Positions 23,240 through 32,597 are shown, counted from the first letter of the stretch. The stretch: DNA of 37,787 bases from Syntrophomonas sp. (GCF_028707975.1 NZ_JAQVZX010000014.1:1-37787), one strand, 5' to 3'. The notes: generated from the letters alone by a model not told the origin. Numbers and translations: made by a program.

Positions 23240-23262
23240 CTCCCGAGCAGTATGCTCGGGAG
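23240..23262 (+). terminator. Perfect 10-bp stem hairpin downstream of TA pair
   Basis: CTCCCGAGCA-GTA-TGCTCGGGAG followed by a weak T run. Confidence 0.5.
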
Positions 23263-23347
23263 TTTGTTACATAATGCAGCTGTCGGGTACCTGCGGACTG
23301 GGTTATAATGAGGTGTTTTCGCCTGGTTTATATGAAGCTTAGGAATT

Positions 23348-23486
23348 TATAACGAGGTGAAAAATGTCCCCCGCTTCTTTAAGCGGTCGGGTTCCTATTA
23401 ACAAACAGGTGGTGGTTTCTAATCCCCCGCCGCGTTGCAGAGCCGTGTTGAAACTGCTCCTCAGTTTCTTCCAATGCTTAAATAAA
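23348..23486 (-). repeat. Dispersed hairpin repeat copy 1
   Basis: Inverted, highly similar to 32363-32504; contains CCGCTT-CTTT-AAGCGG hairpin. Confidence 0.8.
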
Positions 23487-23491
23487 TGGCA

Positions 23492-25072
23492 TCATGCTTT
23501 TGATCCGGGTGAAGGGAACTTTGTTTCTATTTCTGACAGAAATAAGCGGACTAATTCAGGATCAAACTGGGTTCCGGCTTTGCTTTTTATCTCCTCAATA
23601 GCCTCTTCATGGCTCATGGCCTTGCGGTAGGGACGATCGCTGGTCATGGCATCATAGGCATCAACCAGGGTTAGTATGCGACACTCCAGTGGAATATCTT
23701 CACCCGCCAGGGCACAGGGGTAACCCTGTCCATTCCACCACTCGTGATGTCTTAGTATCCAATCAGCTATCGGCATCAGTTCCGGCGATAAACGGGCGAT
23801 ACGATAGCCTATTTCCGGATGCCGTTCTATCTGTAAGCGCTCTTGAGAATTAAGGAGGCCTTTCTTAAAGATTACAGCGTCAGATATCCCTACCTTACCT
23901 ATATCATGAAATTGCGCCAGTAGTTTCATGTGGGATATTTGATTGGGGGACATACCTAGAGCTTCAGCCATCATACAGACCAGCTTCTGCATGTGTTCGA
24001 CATGTCCTTGATTGAAAAAATCCCTTTTATCCATGGATTTTATTAAGGTACTGACCAGGTTATTATTAACATTCTTGCGATGATCAAGCTTTTCCTTGTA
24101 CATATTATCATCGGCTTCCTTGAAGAGTTCATCTATGCTGGTAGATGCATCTTTTTTTACAGCATAGCCCAGGGAAAGACTTAAGGGGAGCGTTGGATTA
24201 CGGGAGTTAATCAGGGTAATATTATTTCTGATACGGCTAATTACACCTTCTATTCCCTGGTGATTGCAGTTGTAAAGAATAGCGGCAAATTCATCACCCC
24301 CAATACGGGCTACAAAATCACACTCGCGCAAGGAGTCTCTAATGGTATGCGCAGCTTTAATAAGCAGATCATCGCCTGCTTCGTGGCCCAGAGTATCATT
24401 AACCAGCTTCAGGCCATCAACATCGCCGACAATAAGACCAATCCAGCGATGTGATTGCTTTTTCAGATGGGCGGTCTCCAGCTTAAAATAGGCGCGGTTA
24501 TACAAACCGGTCAGGGCATCATGCATACTAAGATAGCGCAATTGGTCTTCCATAATACGACGTTCGGTGACATTTCGGATGATAGCGAAAACATGATCCC
24601 CGGATACCGGCAGCAACCTGGCTTCAAAATAGAGTTCGTGCTGGTTTAGCGTAACGGGATACTCGAAAGTGATAAGCTTTCCGCTTTGCTGAACCTGCTC
24701 TACTGCCATGGCAAACGGCGAATTGATGGTATCGGGATGAATCACTTCAATGTGCTGGCCCAGCAGTTGCTCCGGGGACATATACAGTTCAGTGGAACTG
24801 CCGGATTTAAGCTCAATAATAATACCCTGGGAGTCCAGCAATAAAAACACATCGGGAAAAGCCTCTAATACGGCCCGGAGCTGTGAGTTAGTCTCCAGCA
24901 ATTCCTGGGAACTTATTTCCAAAGCACGTTCCAACATATTGCGATCAACATCGAATTCTCGGTAAGCATCATTTACCTGCTGGAGAAAGCTCTCCCACCC
25001 AGGAATATCCAGAGGTTTGTTCCCAAATTGCTTGCGTAACTGGCGTTTTAGCAAACTATGCATATTTTCCAA
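23492..25072 (-). CDS. PAS-GGDEF-HD-GYP c-di-GMP signalling protein
   Basis: GLYNRAYF, RIGGDEFAAIL, FHDIGKVGI, HHEWWNGQGYP, YDAMTSDRPYR. Confidence 0.93.
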   Translation of the reverse strand: MENMHSLLKRQLRKQFGNKPLDIPGWESFLQQVNDAYREFDVDRNMLERALEISSQELLETNSQLRAVLEAFPDVFLLLDSQGIIIELKSGSSTELYMSPEQLLGQHIEVIHPDTINSPFAMAVEQVQQSGKLITFEYPVTLNQHELYFEARLLPVSGDHVFAIIRNVTERRIMEDQLRYLSMHDALTGLYNRAYFKLETAHLKKQSHRWIGLIVGDVDGLKLVNDTLGHEAGDDLLIKAAHTIRDSLRECDFVARIGGDEFAAILYNCNHQGIEGVISRIRNNITLINSRNPTLPLSLSLGYAVKKDASTSIDELFKEADDNMYKEKLDHRKNVNNNLVSTLIKSMDKRDFFNQGHVEHMQKLVCMMAEALGMSPNQISHMKLLAQFHDIGKVGISDAVIFKKGLLNSQERLQIERHPEIGYRIARLSPELMPIADWILRHHEWWNGQGYPCALAGEDIPLECRILTLVDAYDAMTSDRPYRKAMSHEEAIEEIKSKAGTQFDPELVRLFLSEIETKFPSPGSKA

Positions 25073-25076
25073 ACTA

Positions 25077-26216
25077 CTATACCTCCCTTAGAGTGGTGAT
25101 AGTCATGGTCTGGTTGTGGAACACGGACTTCTCTCCGGGTTTGAAGGGCGAAATTTCGCCATAGGAATAGAAACCGGTGAGAATGCTGCCTGAACCCAGC
25201 ACATCGCTAACGGCTTCTACTTCTTCTTCGATTCTCTGCTTGAGTACGGCGCGGCGACCAAAGCAGCTAATGAGTATGGCCAGTTCGGGTGAAACGCCGT
25301 TAACTGCGCTCAGACTAGTTTCTGCAGCCCCCACGGCGCCATCGATCAGGCGATCGAGGTTAGCCTTCATCATCCGGGCAAAAGCTCCGGTAGGGACATC
25401 TCCCCCGAAGGTCAGGCTTTGATCTTCTTCGTTTACTTTCAGAATAGTACGTACCAGGTTTCCAGCTATTTGCTTACCGCTAATGGAAAGGGGGAAAAAT
25501 ACTCCCGTAGCGGGTAAGCCGTCAGCATATTCTCCCAGGTATTTCTTATATAGTTCCAGGGCGGAACGACCGTCCATTTCGTAAAGGACATTGGCAGCAG
25601 AGCGGGTTATGAGACGCTGGGGGCCAAAAGGGTCAAAACCACCCATAGAGCCACAACCTACCCTTATATGCTTGCCATAAAAACCTAGCACAGCCATGGT
25701 ATCCGGTGCTGGTGGAGCATCCCAAAAGACCAGGGTTTCTTCAAAAGATATTTTGTCACCAGCCATTCCTCCGGTAATGGCGATTCCTGGGGGCAGACTG
25801 GAAGTTAAGCCTTGAAGCAATTCGCTACCATTGACATGCAGGCCATCGCTAAGTAGCAGGACATGAGATAAATCCTCGTGGGTAAGCGAAGAGGCCAGGT
25901 ATTTGCCCGCTTGCAGGCTGTTCTGAACCTGGCTTAAAGGTACTTGGCGGCCTTCAATACGGGTGTGCTCAAATTCCAGAGCAGTAATGACAATAGAATC
26001 TTCAAAAACACTGGTACCGCAAATCTCGCCAGCAGTTGAACAGCCAAAGATATGGGCTCCGGGATAGAAGCCTTTGATTTCATCAAATCTTACTTTTTGT
26101 TGGAGGCATTTACGAGTGCCGAAGACTAACAAGAGTTGAGGCTGGAGACCATCGACTCTGGGAATCTGGTCTGACCAGCCGACATTTTCCTTCCAAAGTT
26201 TCTGTTCTATACGCAT
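25077..26216 (-). CDS. FIST N/C domain sensory protein
   Basis: IFGCSTAGEICG, GGMAGD, LTGFYSYGEISPF; directly upstream of the GGDEF/HD-GYP gene on the same strand. Confidence 0.9.
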   Translation of the reverse strand: MRIEQKLWKENVGWSDQIPRVDGLQPQLLLVFGTRKCLQQKVRFDEIKGFYPGAHIFGCSTAGEICGTSVFEDSIVITALEFEHTRIEGRQVPLSQVQNSLQAGKYLASSLTHEDLSHVLLLSDGLHVNGSELLQGLTSSLPPGIAITGGMAGDKISFEETLVFWDAPPAPDTMAVLGFYGKHIRVGCGSMGGFDPFGPQRLITRSAANVLYEMDGRSALELYKKYLGEYADGLPATGVFFPLSISGKQIAGNLVRTILKVNEEDQSLTFGGDVPTGAFARMMKANLDRLIDGAVGAAETSLSAVNGVSPELAILISCFGRRAVLKQRIEEEVEAVSDVLGSGSILTGFYSYGEISPFKPGEKSVFHNQTMTITTLREV

Positions 26217-26385
26217 ATTAGCCCCCCTTACTTCCCGTTTCTATAAACACCCAAGTTTTCGGGTTCTTAGGTTTTTGCCTAAAGCATTGTTTGCCCGCAG
26301 ACAAATTTTGATGTCACTCAAAAAGTTATTAATATGCATTCGTTTGCATAAATATACCGCTCAGCAACATTAAAAGCGACCAAAG

Positions 26386-26404
26386 GGAGCATCAGGCGTA
26401 CCCG
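26386..26404 (+). repeat. 19-bp direct repeat, copy 1
   Basis: GGAGCATCAGGCGTACCCG; second copy 26513-26531. Confidence 0.9.
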
Positions 26405-26512
26405 ACAGGGCGCGAAGCATGGGCAACACCTGCGGCTTGTCTTGCGGCGAAAGGGGTACCGCGCTAATCTCCCGTCCATGGGAGACAACCTTAATAGCGA
26501 CACCTAAAGGGT

Positions 26513-26531
26513 GGAGCATCAGGCGTACCCG
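26513..26531 (+). repeat. 19-bp direct repeat, copy 2
   Basis: GGAGCATCAGGCGTACCCG. Confidence 0.9.
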
Positions 26532-26974
26532 CAACATTAATAGTAACACTCGCAGGGTGCAGGGTGCAGCGCTCTCACGACATCCTGTCGCTCGCCCCCT
26601 TTCGCCTGCTCGCCTTCGCTTAGGTGTTGCATCCATGCTTCGCCAATGCTCGCTTTGTATATTTATGCAACCCTTATGCAACAAAAAGGGGTTTTTGCAG
26701 GGGAATCAAATTTTGAAATTTTGAATAGCTTATATTTCTTTATCGTAGCAGACAATTCCTTTATTTGTTGTGTCAAGAGATGCTTGGGATAAAAAACCCA
26801 GGACTAGAGAATTGTTTGCCCGCAATCAGAAGATAATGAAAATTCCTGGATTATATTATAGGGGCTTGCAAAAGGGCCGTCGGCGTTTTAAAATATAGTA
26901 GCACAGGATGACAAAAAGGCAATGACAGCTTGGAATATTACCGGGGGCGTCATCTGCCTTTAATGAAGTTGCAA

Positions 26975-27002
26975 TAAAAGAAATGCCCGGGCATTTCTTT
27001 TA
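26975..27002 (+). terminator. Perfect 28-bp palindrome, possible bidirectional terminator
   Basis: TAAAAGAAATGCCCGGGCATTTCTTTTA. Confidence 0.55.
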
Positions 27003-27103
27003 CATTTTAGGATTCAAACCGGGATAAGGCAAGGTTATAATTTGATTTATTCAGGTAGCAAGGAAGCCTTAATCACTGTTGGAACCAGGTAATCCAAAAA
27101 CTT

Positions 27104-27180
27104 GCGCCCGTAGCTCAGTTGGATAGAGCGACGGTTTCCTAAACCGCAGGTCGGGGGTTCGAGTCCCTCCGGGCGCACCA
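27104..27180 (+). tRNA. tRNA-Arg (CCU)
   Basis: GCGCCCG...CGGGCGC acceptor, anticodon loop TTCCTAA, CCA encoded. Confidence 0.95.
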
Positions 27181-27357
27181 TTTAAGCTGTTTTCCTTACC
27201 GCATAGATAAAGCGGGGGCAATGCTGTATCTGCGCGGGTGCCGTTATGGCGGCCTTCCACGACAGCTAAGCTTGAGTAGCGGATGGCCTTTGCTTTTGCT
27301 GGAAAAATACCGCTTTTTCATAGAAATTTGAAGCAAATACCCCCAGGGGGTTGACAA

Positions 27358-27813
27358 GTGCAGCATGAAGATTTCATGCGCCACGCGCTCGAACAGGCCC
27401 GGGAGGCTTATAATAGGGGAGAAATTCCCGTAGGAGCAATCGTGGTGCATAATGGAAAAATAATTGCCCGGGCTCATAATGAAAAGGAGTCTTGCCAGGA
27501 CGCCACAGCGCATGCCGAGCTTTTAGCTATACAAAGAGCAACCCGGCACCTGGGACACTGGCGATTGAGTGAGTCCATATTATATTGTACTCTGGAACCC
27601 TGTGCCATGTGCGCCGGAGCGATGGTCAATGCTCGCCTGGGATGTCTGGTTTATGGGGTGACAGATCCGAAGGCAGGTTCAGCCGGATCAATCTATGATA
27701 TCGTGAGGTCCCCGGCCTTAAACCACCAGGTTCTGGTGGAAGGGGGGGTTTTAAAAGAGGAGTGCAGCGAGCTCCTGAAAAGATTTTTTGCCAATCTACG
27801 GAGAGATGGCTGA
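27358..27813 (+). CDS. tadA: tRNA adenosine(34) deaminase TadA (GTG start)
   Basis: ATAHAELLAIQ zinc site HAE, TLEPCAMCAGAM PCxxC. Confidence 0.96.
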   Translation: MQHEDFMRHALEQAREAYNRGEIPVGAIVVHNGKIIARAHNEKESCQDATAHAELLAIQRATRHLGHWRLSESILYCTLEPCAMCAGAMVNARLGCLVYGVTDPKAGSAGSIYDIVRSPALNHQVLVEGGVLKEECSELLKRFFANLRRDG

Positions 27814-27840
27814 GTCCGGTTGAAGGCGCTCGACTCGAAA
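27800..27840 (+). pseudogene. Truncated tRNA-Ser (CGA) 5' half
   Basis: GGAGAGATGGCTGAGTCCGGTTGAAGGCGCTCGACTCGAAA matches acceptor 5' strand, D arm and anticodon loop of tRNA-Ser; 3' half not present. Confidence 0.7.
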
Positions 27841-27978
27841 TGTGTTGGGCTATGTGGAAATCATGTGGCGAAAAACCTTGATTTTATCGGGTTTTCCAAG
27901 CCCTCGGAGTTCGAATAGACATGGATTTTGGGGTTGTTCTATCCGAGTTCTATCCGGGGCACTTAGATAATTTAACTT

Positions 27979-28066
27979 GGAGGGTTGTCCGAGAGGCTGA
28001 AGGAGCTGGTCTCGAAAACCAGTGTACCGCAAGGTATCTAGGGTTCAAATCCCTAACCCTCCGCCA
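27979..28066 (+). tRNA. tRNA-Ser (CGA)
   Basis: GGAGGGT...ACCCTCC acceptor, anticodon loop TCTCGAA, CCA encoded. Confidence 0.95.
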
Positions 28067-28080
28067 TGAAGCTGTTAATT

Positions 28081-28251
28081 TCAAAGATTAACAGCTCCTA
28101 CCTTTTTAAGCGGTAAAGATTTTTCAATAATCTTTGCTGTTTTTTTCTTGGACTGATATTCCAAATGTCCATAGGTATTAACCGTTGTCCGAATATCGCT
28201 GTGGCCCACCCAATCCCGGATACGCTCCCTCGGCACTTCGTTGGCCATCAT
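28081..28251 (-). pseudogene. Tyrosine recombinase (integrase) C-terminal remnant
   Basis: Minus-strand MMANEVPRERIRDWVGHSDIRTTVNTYGHLEYQSKKKTAKIIEKSLPLKKVGAVNL*; GHSxxxTTxxTYxH signature; 3' of tRNA-Ser(CGA). Confidence 0.8.
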
Positions 28252-28309
28252 CAAGTTTTTTATTTTTCTTGTAGCGCACTAACATAATTTCCTCCCTTCC
28301 GGAAAACAA

Positions 28310-28361
28310 AAAGAGCCGGAGAATTGAAGTGCATTCTCGCACTCCGATTCTCCGGCTCTTT
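28310..28361. terminator. Long hairpin with perfect 15-bp arms
   Basis: AAAGAGCCGGAGAAT ... ATTCTCCGGCTCTTT. Confidence 0.65.
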
Positions 28362-28506
28362 AACTGAACTTTGGTTTGTAATGTTGAATTTTGTTAGAAA
28401 TGTGCATCTTGTAAGTTATAACTTATAAAAAATATAAATTAACTTGAATTAGAGATGTAACCGTGATAATATAAGTGTCAGATATGGTCAAGGGGGTCTT
28501 TTATTT

Positions 28507-29721
28507 ATGATTAATCGAGAGTTATATATGAGCCGCATCCGTCCCTTTATCGGAAATGAGCTTATTAAGGTTTTAACCGGCATCCGCCGCGGCGGAAAGT
28601 CCGTCATGCTGGATTTGATTCAGCGAGAGCTGGTTGCCTCCGGTGTAAATGAGAATCAGTTTATTTCTATCAACTTTGAGAATATGAGCAACGCACACCT
28701 TTGCTTTGCCGAGGCACTGCACGAGGAAGTCACTCGGCGGGTAAATGGTATTTCCGGTAAGACATATCTTTTTTTTGATGAGATTCAGGAAGTCGTTGGT
28801 TGGGAAAAGTGCATCAATTCCTTTCGGGTTGAATTTGACTGTGATATCTATATCACCGGCTCAAATGCCAAGCTGCTTTCGGGAGAGTTGGTCACATACC
28901 TTGCGGGGAGGTATGTAGAGTTTGTGATTTATCCCTTTTCCTTTGGAGAGTTTTCAGAGCTGTATCATACCGTTTTTCCTGACTCCGATTCAAGAGCGAT
29001 GTTTACCCGGTATCTGACCAACGGCGGGATGCCGTATTTGAGCAACCTCCGTTATGCCGAGCAGCCGAGCCGTCAGTATCTGCAAGACCTCTACAACTCC
29101 GTTGTCCTTAAAGATGTCGTAAAACGCAACAGCATCCGGGATGTTGATCTGCTGGAGCGTATCATCGCATATATTACGGCAAATGTCGGGACGACTTTCT
29201 CCGCTACGGCAATTTCAAAATATCTCAAAAGTGAGGGACGCACTGTTGCGCCGGAAACAATCTTGAACTACATTAAGGCTTGCGAGGATGCCTTTCTGTT
29301 CTACCGTGTCCGCAGGCAGGATTTGCAGGGGAAGAAGATTCTCACTGTCAATGAAAAATACTACATTGCTGACCACGGAATCAGGGAGGCTGTTTTCGGC
29401 GGGAATATGAAGGATATTAACCTCATTTTTGAGAACATTGTGTATATGGAACTCCTGCGGCGAGGGTATAAGGTCACAGTTGGAAAAGCAGGAGAAAAAG
29501 AGATTGATTTTATTGCTGAAAAGCAAACTCAAAAGTTCTATGTTCAGGTGGCCTATCTGCTTGCATCCGAGGAAACGATCCAGCGTGAATTCGGGGCATA
29601 TGATACGATCAGGGATAACTTTCCCAAGTATGTTGTGTCATATGATGAATTTGATATGAGCAGGGATGGTTTGAAACATATGAATATACGCGAGTTTTTA
29701 CTGTCTGAGCAATGGAATTGA
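28507..29721 (+). CDS. AAA ATPase with DUF4143 domain
   Basis: GIRRGGKSVML Walker A, YLFFDEIQEV Walker B, YITGSNAKLL, C-terminal nuclease-like EKEIDFIAE. Confidence 0.9.
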   Translation: MINRELYMSRIRPFIGNELIKVLTGIRRGGKSVMLDLIQRELVASGVNENQFISINFENMSNAHLCFAEALHEEVTRRVNGISGKTYLFFDEIQEVVGWEKCINSFRVEFDCDIYITGSNAKLLSGELVTYLAGRYVEFVIYPFSFGEFSELYHTVFPDSDSRAMFTRYLTNGGMPYLSNLRYAEQPSRQYLQDLYNSVVLKDVVKRNSIRDVDLLERIIAYITANVGTTFSATAISKYLKSEGRTVAPETILNYIKACEDAFLFYRVRRQDLQGKKILTVNEKYYIADHGIREAVFGGNMKDINLIFENIVYMELLRRGYKVTVGKAGEKEIDFIAEKQTQKFYVQVAYLLASEETIQREFGAYDTIRDNFPKYVVSYDEFDMSRDGLKHMNIREFLLSEQWN

Positions 29722-29760
29722 GCTCCTGTTTTCTGCTTTTGAAGAGAACTGCCATAAGCA

Positions 29761-29795
29761 AATGCCCGTCGTGGTTCACTGCCAATACGGGCATT
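29761..29795 (+). terminator. Terminator after DUF4143 ATPase gene
   Basis: AATGCCCGT...ACGGGCATT then CGTTCAGTTTTTT. Confidence 0.75.
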
Positions 29796-29798
29796 CGT

Positions 29799-30022
29799 TC
29801 AGTTTTTTCGATTTTCAGCCCGTGGCTGTTCCTCTTGATATTTTCGTATTAGACCTATGTGCTTCTCGGACTTCTGATGAATGTGGTGCGCTTTGGTTGC
29901 CATAAATTCTATCAGGCAGTCCTTTGGAATCAAGTATTTGTTGTTACCACACGCCCAATAATTTCTCTTTCGATATCCCTTCTGATATTGTGGTTGGGCA
30001 ATAGCCCGTTAACTTCAATCAT
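29799..30022 (-). pseudogene. Excisionase-like (Xis/HTH) remnant with frameshift
   Basis: Minus strand: one frame MIEVNGLLPNHNIRRDIEREIIGRV, other frame GNNKYLIPKDCLIEFMATKAHHIHQKSEKHIGLIRKYQEEQ...*; resembles excisionase-family HTH tails. Confidence 0.6.
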
Positions 30023-30084
30023 GGTCCATTTGACACTGGCCAGGGCAGGGTATAGAATGGCAGCAAAAAGGACGGGGGTGGTTA

Positions 30085-31437
30085 ATGATGGAGCAAGCGG
30101 CAATAATGGCAGTGTTTATAGGCATAGTTTTGCTATTTTTTTTGCTTTTTCAACTACAGCAGCGAATGAATACCCTTCGGGACCAACTGGATAAGCTGGC
30201 AGCCGGCAATCTTCATCTGGAGAAAAACCAGGAAAGGATGGAACAGCTGCTAAGAGAGGAAATCGGCCGCAACCGGGAAGAAATGAGTTTAACGGCTCGT
30301 CAGGGCAGGGAAGAGCTAAGCAATTCATTTAAGACTTTAAGCGATTCGCTCTCGGCGCGTATGGCGGAAATGGGGAATTTGCAGCAATACCAGCTGGAGG
30401 GTTTCTCCCAACAGATGGCCCACTTGACCCAGAGCAATGAGCAGAAGCTGGAACAGATGAGGGGAACCATAGAAGAAAGGGTGAGGGAACTACAGAAGGA
30501 AAACGCCCAAAAGTTAGATCAGATGAGAAATGTGGTGGATGAGAAGCTGCATGCCACTCTGGAACAGCGCCTGGGCGAATCCTTCAAACTGGTAAGTGAG
30601 CGCCTGGAACAGGTACATAAGGGTTTGGGTGAAATGCAAGCACTGGCGACCGGTGTAGGTGATCTGAAGAAAGTTCTCACCAATGTTAAAACCAGGGGAA
30701 CCTGGGGGGAGGTGCAATTGGGCAATATACTGGAAGACATTCTCGCTCCAGAGCAATACGGGACGAATGTGGCGGTAAAGAAGGGTGCGGAGAGAGTGGA
30801 GTTTGCAATTAAACTCCCCGGGCCGGATAAAGAAAATTCCCCTCTGTGGCTGCCGATAGATGCCAAATTCCCTATGGAGGATTATTACCGCCTCCTGGAA
30901 GCTTATGATGGAGCTGATTTGACGGCCATTGAACAGGCGGGCAAAAACCTGGAAAACCGGATCAAAGCCCAGGCCAAAGAGATCTGCGGCAAATATATTG
31001 AACCCCCGGCCACCACAGACTTTGCTATAATGTTTCTGCCCACCGAAGGACTTTATGCGGAAGTATTACGCCGGCCGGGACTTTTTGAGAATCTGCGCCA
31101 GGATTACCGGGTGACGGTTGCCGGTCCCACCACCCTGGCAGCCATACTGAACAGTTTATCCATGGGTTTTCGTACTCTGGCCATTCAAAAGAGATCGGGG
31201 GAAGTATGGGCCATACTGGGGGCCGTAAAGAGCGAGTTTGGCAAATTCGGCACGGTATTGGAAAAAACCCGCAAGAAATTGCAGGAAGCCAGCAACAGTA
31301 TTGAGGAGGCCGCCAGGAGGTCGCGGGTAATGGAGCGAAAACTAAAGGATGTGGAAGAGCTTCCCGAAAAACAGGCGGGCGAATTATTAAGTGCGGAGGG
31401 CTTTGGAGAGGAAATAGCCGCCGGAAGTGATGGATGA
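30085..31437 (+). CDS. rmuC: DNA recombination protein RmuC
   Basis: Coiled coil then KTRGTWGEVQLGNILEDIL, LPIDAKFPMEDYYRL. Confidence 0.95.
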   Translation: MMEQAAIMAVFIGIVLLFFLLFQLQQRMNTLRDQLDKLAAGNLHLEKNQERMEQLLREEIGRNREEMSLTARQGREELSNSFKTLSDSLSARMAEMGNLQQYQLEGFSQQMAHLTQSNEQKLEQMRGTIEERVRELQKENAQKLDQMRNVVDEKLHATLEQRLGESFKLVSERLEQVHKGLGEMQALATGVGDLKKVLTNVKTRGTWGEVQLGNILEDILAPEQYGTNVAVKKGAERVEFAIKLPGPDKENSPLWLPIDAKFPMEDYYRLLEAYDGADLTAIEQAGKNLENRIKAQAKEICGKYIEPPATTDFAIMFLPTEGLYAEVLRRPGLFENLRQDYRVTVAGPTTLAAILNSLSMGFRTLAIQKRSGEVWAILGAVKSEFGKFGTVLEKTRKKLQEASNSIEEAARRSRVMERKLKDVEELPEKQAGELLSAEGFGEEIAAGSDG

Positions 31438-31439
31438 TT

Positions 31440-32267
31440 CTAATCCTGCAGACCGATAAAAGCTCCCATCCTTCCCGTCCGGCCCTTTTCGGCCCGATAG
31501 GAGAAGAAAAGATGGCAATTGCAGGCGGTGCAGAGATGGGAGTCAATGATATGGGCTTCCTGAATACCGCTTTCCTGCAAGCTTTGCTTTATGCTTTCTC
31601 GCAAATCCCAGTAATAGCCATGGGCATTTTCGCGCAATATGGCCTGGTGTTGGGGAAAGGTTGTTTTAACTTTAAGAGCCAGCTCCGGCTGAATCGGAAA
31701 ACAGCAGGGGCCGATGCCCGGGCCGAGAAAAACCTCGATGTTTCGCGGCAGGCAACCCAGCTTCAACATTTCTTTTATGCTCTCAGCGGCAATTTTACCC
31801 ATAGTGCCCTTCCAGCCACTGTGCGCCATAGCTACCACCCGTTTTTGGGGGTCAAAGAAGAAAAGGGGGATGCAGTCGGCGTAAAAGCTGCCCAGGATGA
31901 TGCCCGGGCTATGTCCAACCATAGCATCAATGCCGGGGAGAGCGGTTGCATAATCCCAGGCGCCGGAACCCGCCAGGCTTTTATCCACCCGCAGCACCCG
32001 CTGGCCATGAATCTGCTGGCAGCAAACCAGATTTTCGAGCTTTTGCCCCAGGCCAGCCAGGAAGCGGCGGCGATTATCCAGCACCTTTTCCCGTTCATCT
32101 CCCACATGCAGCCCCAGGTTAAGCGAGGCAAAAGGAGGAGAACTGCGACCACCCCAGCGGGAAGAAAAGGCTATATTAACTCCCGCCTCACGCCAGTGAG
32201 GTATAGTTATATAGGATATTTCGCTGCCATGGGTCCATTGCCATTGCTGCATTTGTCCATCCTCCAC
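31440..32267 (-). CDS. pgeF: Peptidoglycan editing factor PgeF / multicopper polyphenol oxidase family
   Basis: ADCIPLFFFDPQKRVVAMAHSGWKGT, GPGIGPCCF. Confidence 0.95.
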   Translation of the reverse strand: MEDGQMQQWQWTHGSEISYITIPHWREAGVNIAFSSRWGGRSSPPFASLNLGLHVGDEREKVLDNRRRFLAGLGQKLENLVCCQQIHGQRVLRVDKSLAGSGAWDYATALPGIDAMVGHSPGIILGSFYADCIPLFFFDPQKRVVAMAHSGWKGTMGKIAAESIKEMLKLGCLPRNIEVFLGPGIGPCCFPIQPELALKVKTTFPQHQAILRENAHGYYWDLRESIKQSLQESGIQEAHIIDSHLCTACNCHLFFSYRAEKGRTGRMGAFIGLQD

Positions 32268-32362
32268 TTTTAGTTTAAAATAATGAGTCAGAGATCAGTC
32301 AGGGGTAAGTCAAGCTGCGGTTTCCTGACTCACTTGCATTATATAATACACCAGATTCCCTA

Positions 32363-32504
32363 TTATTTAAGCATCGGAAGAAACTGCGGAGCTGTTTCAA
32401 CACAGCGCTGCAACGAGGTGCGGGGGATTAGAACCCGCCGCCCGCTTTGTTTACAAAAACCCGACCGCTTAAAGAAGCGGTGGACATATTTTCACCTCGT
32501 TATA
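32363..32504 (+). repeat. Dispersed hairpin repeat copy 2
   Basis: ATTTAAGCATCGGAAGAAACTGCGG...CCCGACCGCTTAAAGAAGCGGTGGACAT...CACCTCGTTATA. Confidence 0.8.
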
Positions 32505-32597
32505 AGATATGATTGCTATAGAGAATAAGGGCAGAAAAGGAAAAGATAGAAGATTAGCCATAGGGTTAGAGCAGTATTTGGAGAAGAGGGAAGCCAA

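Larger units (their letters stand above)
26305..26711. mobile_element. Long MITE-like element with internal GC-rich segment
   Basis: Outer ends match 12350-12422; internal perfect 14-bp IR TTGCATAAATATAC (26344-26357)/GTATATTTATGCAA (26657-26670). Confidence 0.6.

Noticed and set aside
26318-26724. Several overlapping ORFs of 61-104 aa
   Set aside because: Arise from the GC-rich interior of the MITE-like element; opposite-strand overlap and no plausible RBS.
27069-27260. Minus-strand 63-aa ORF ([26 protein letters not shown])
   Set aside because: Antisense of tRNA-Arg(CCU); spurious.
27800-27930. SRP (4.5S/scRNA) gene expected near tadA
   Set aside because: No GGAA tetraloop/SRP core seen; the interval is better explained as a truncated tRNA-Ser.
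28310-28361. Possible single CRISPR-like repeat
   Set aside because: Single long hairpin with no repeat-spacer periodicity; no CRISPR array seen in the window.
31434-32273. Plus-strand 279-aa ORF
   Set aside because: Fully antisense to pgeF, whose translation carries clear family motifs; no family-like sequence in the plus frame.
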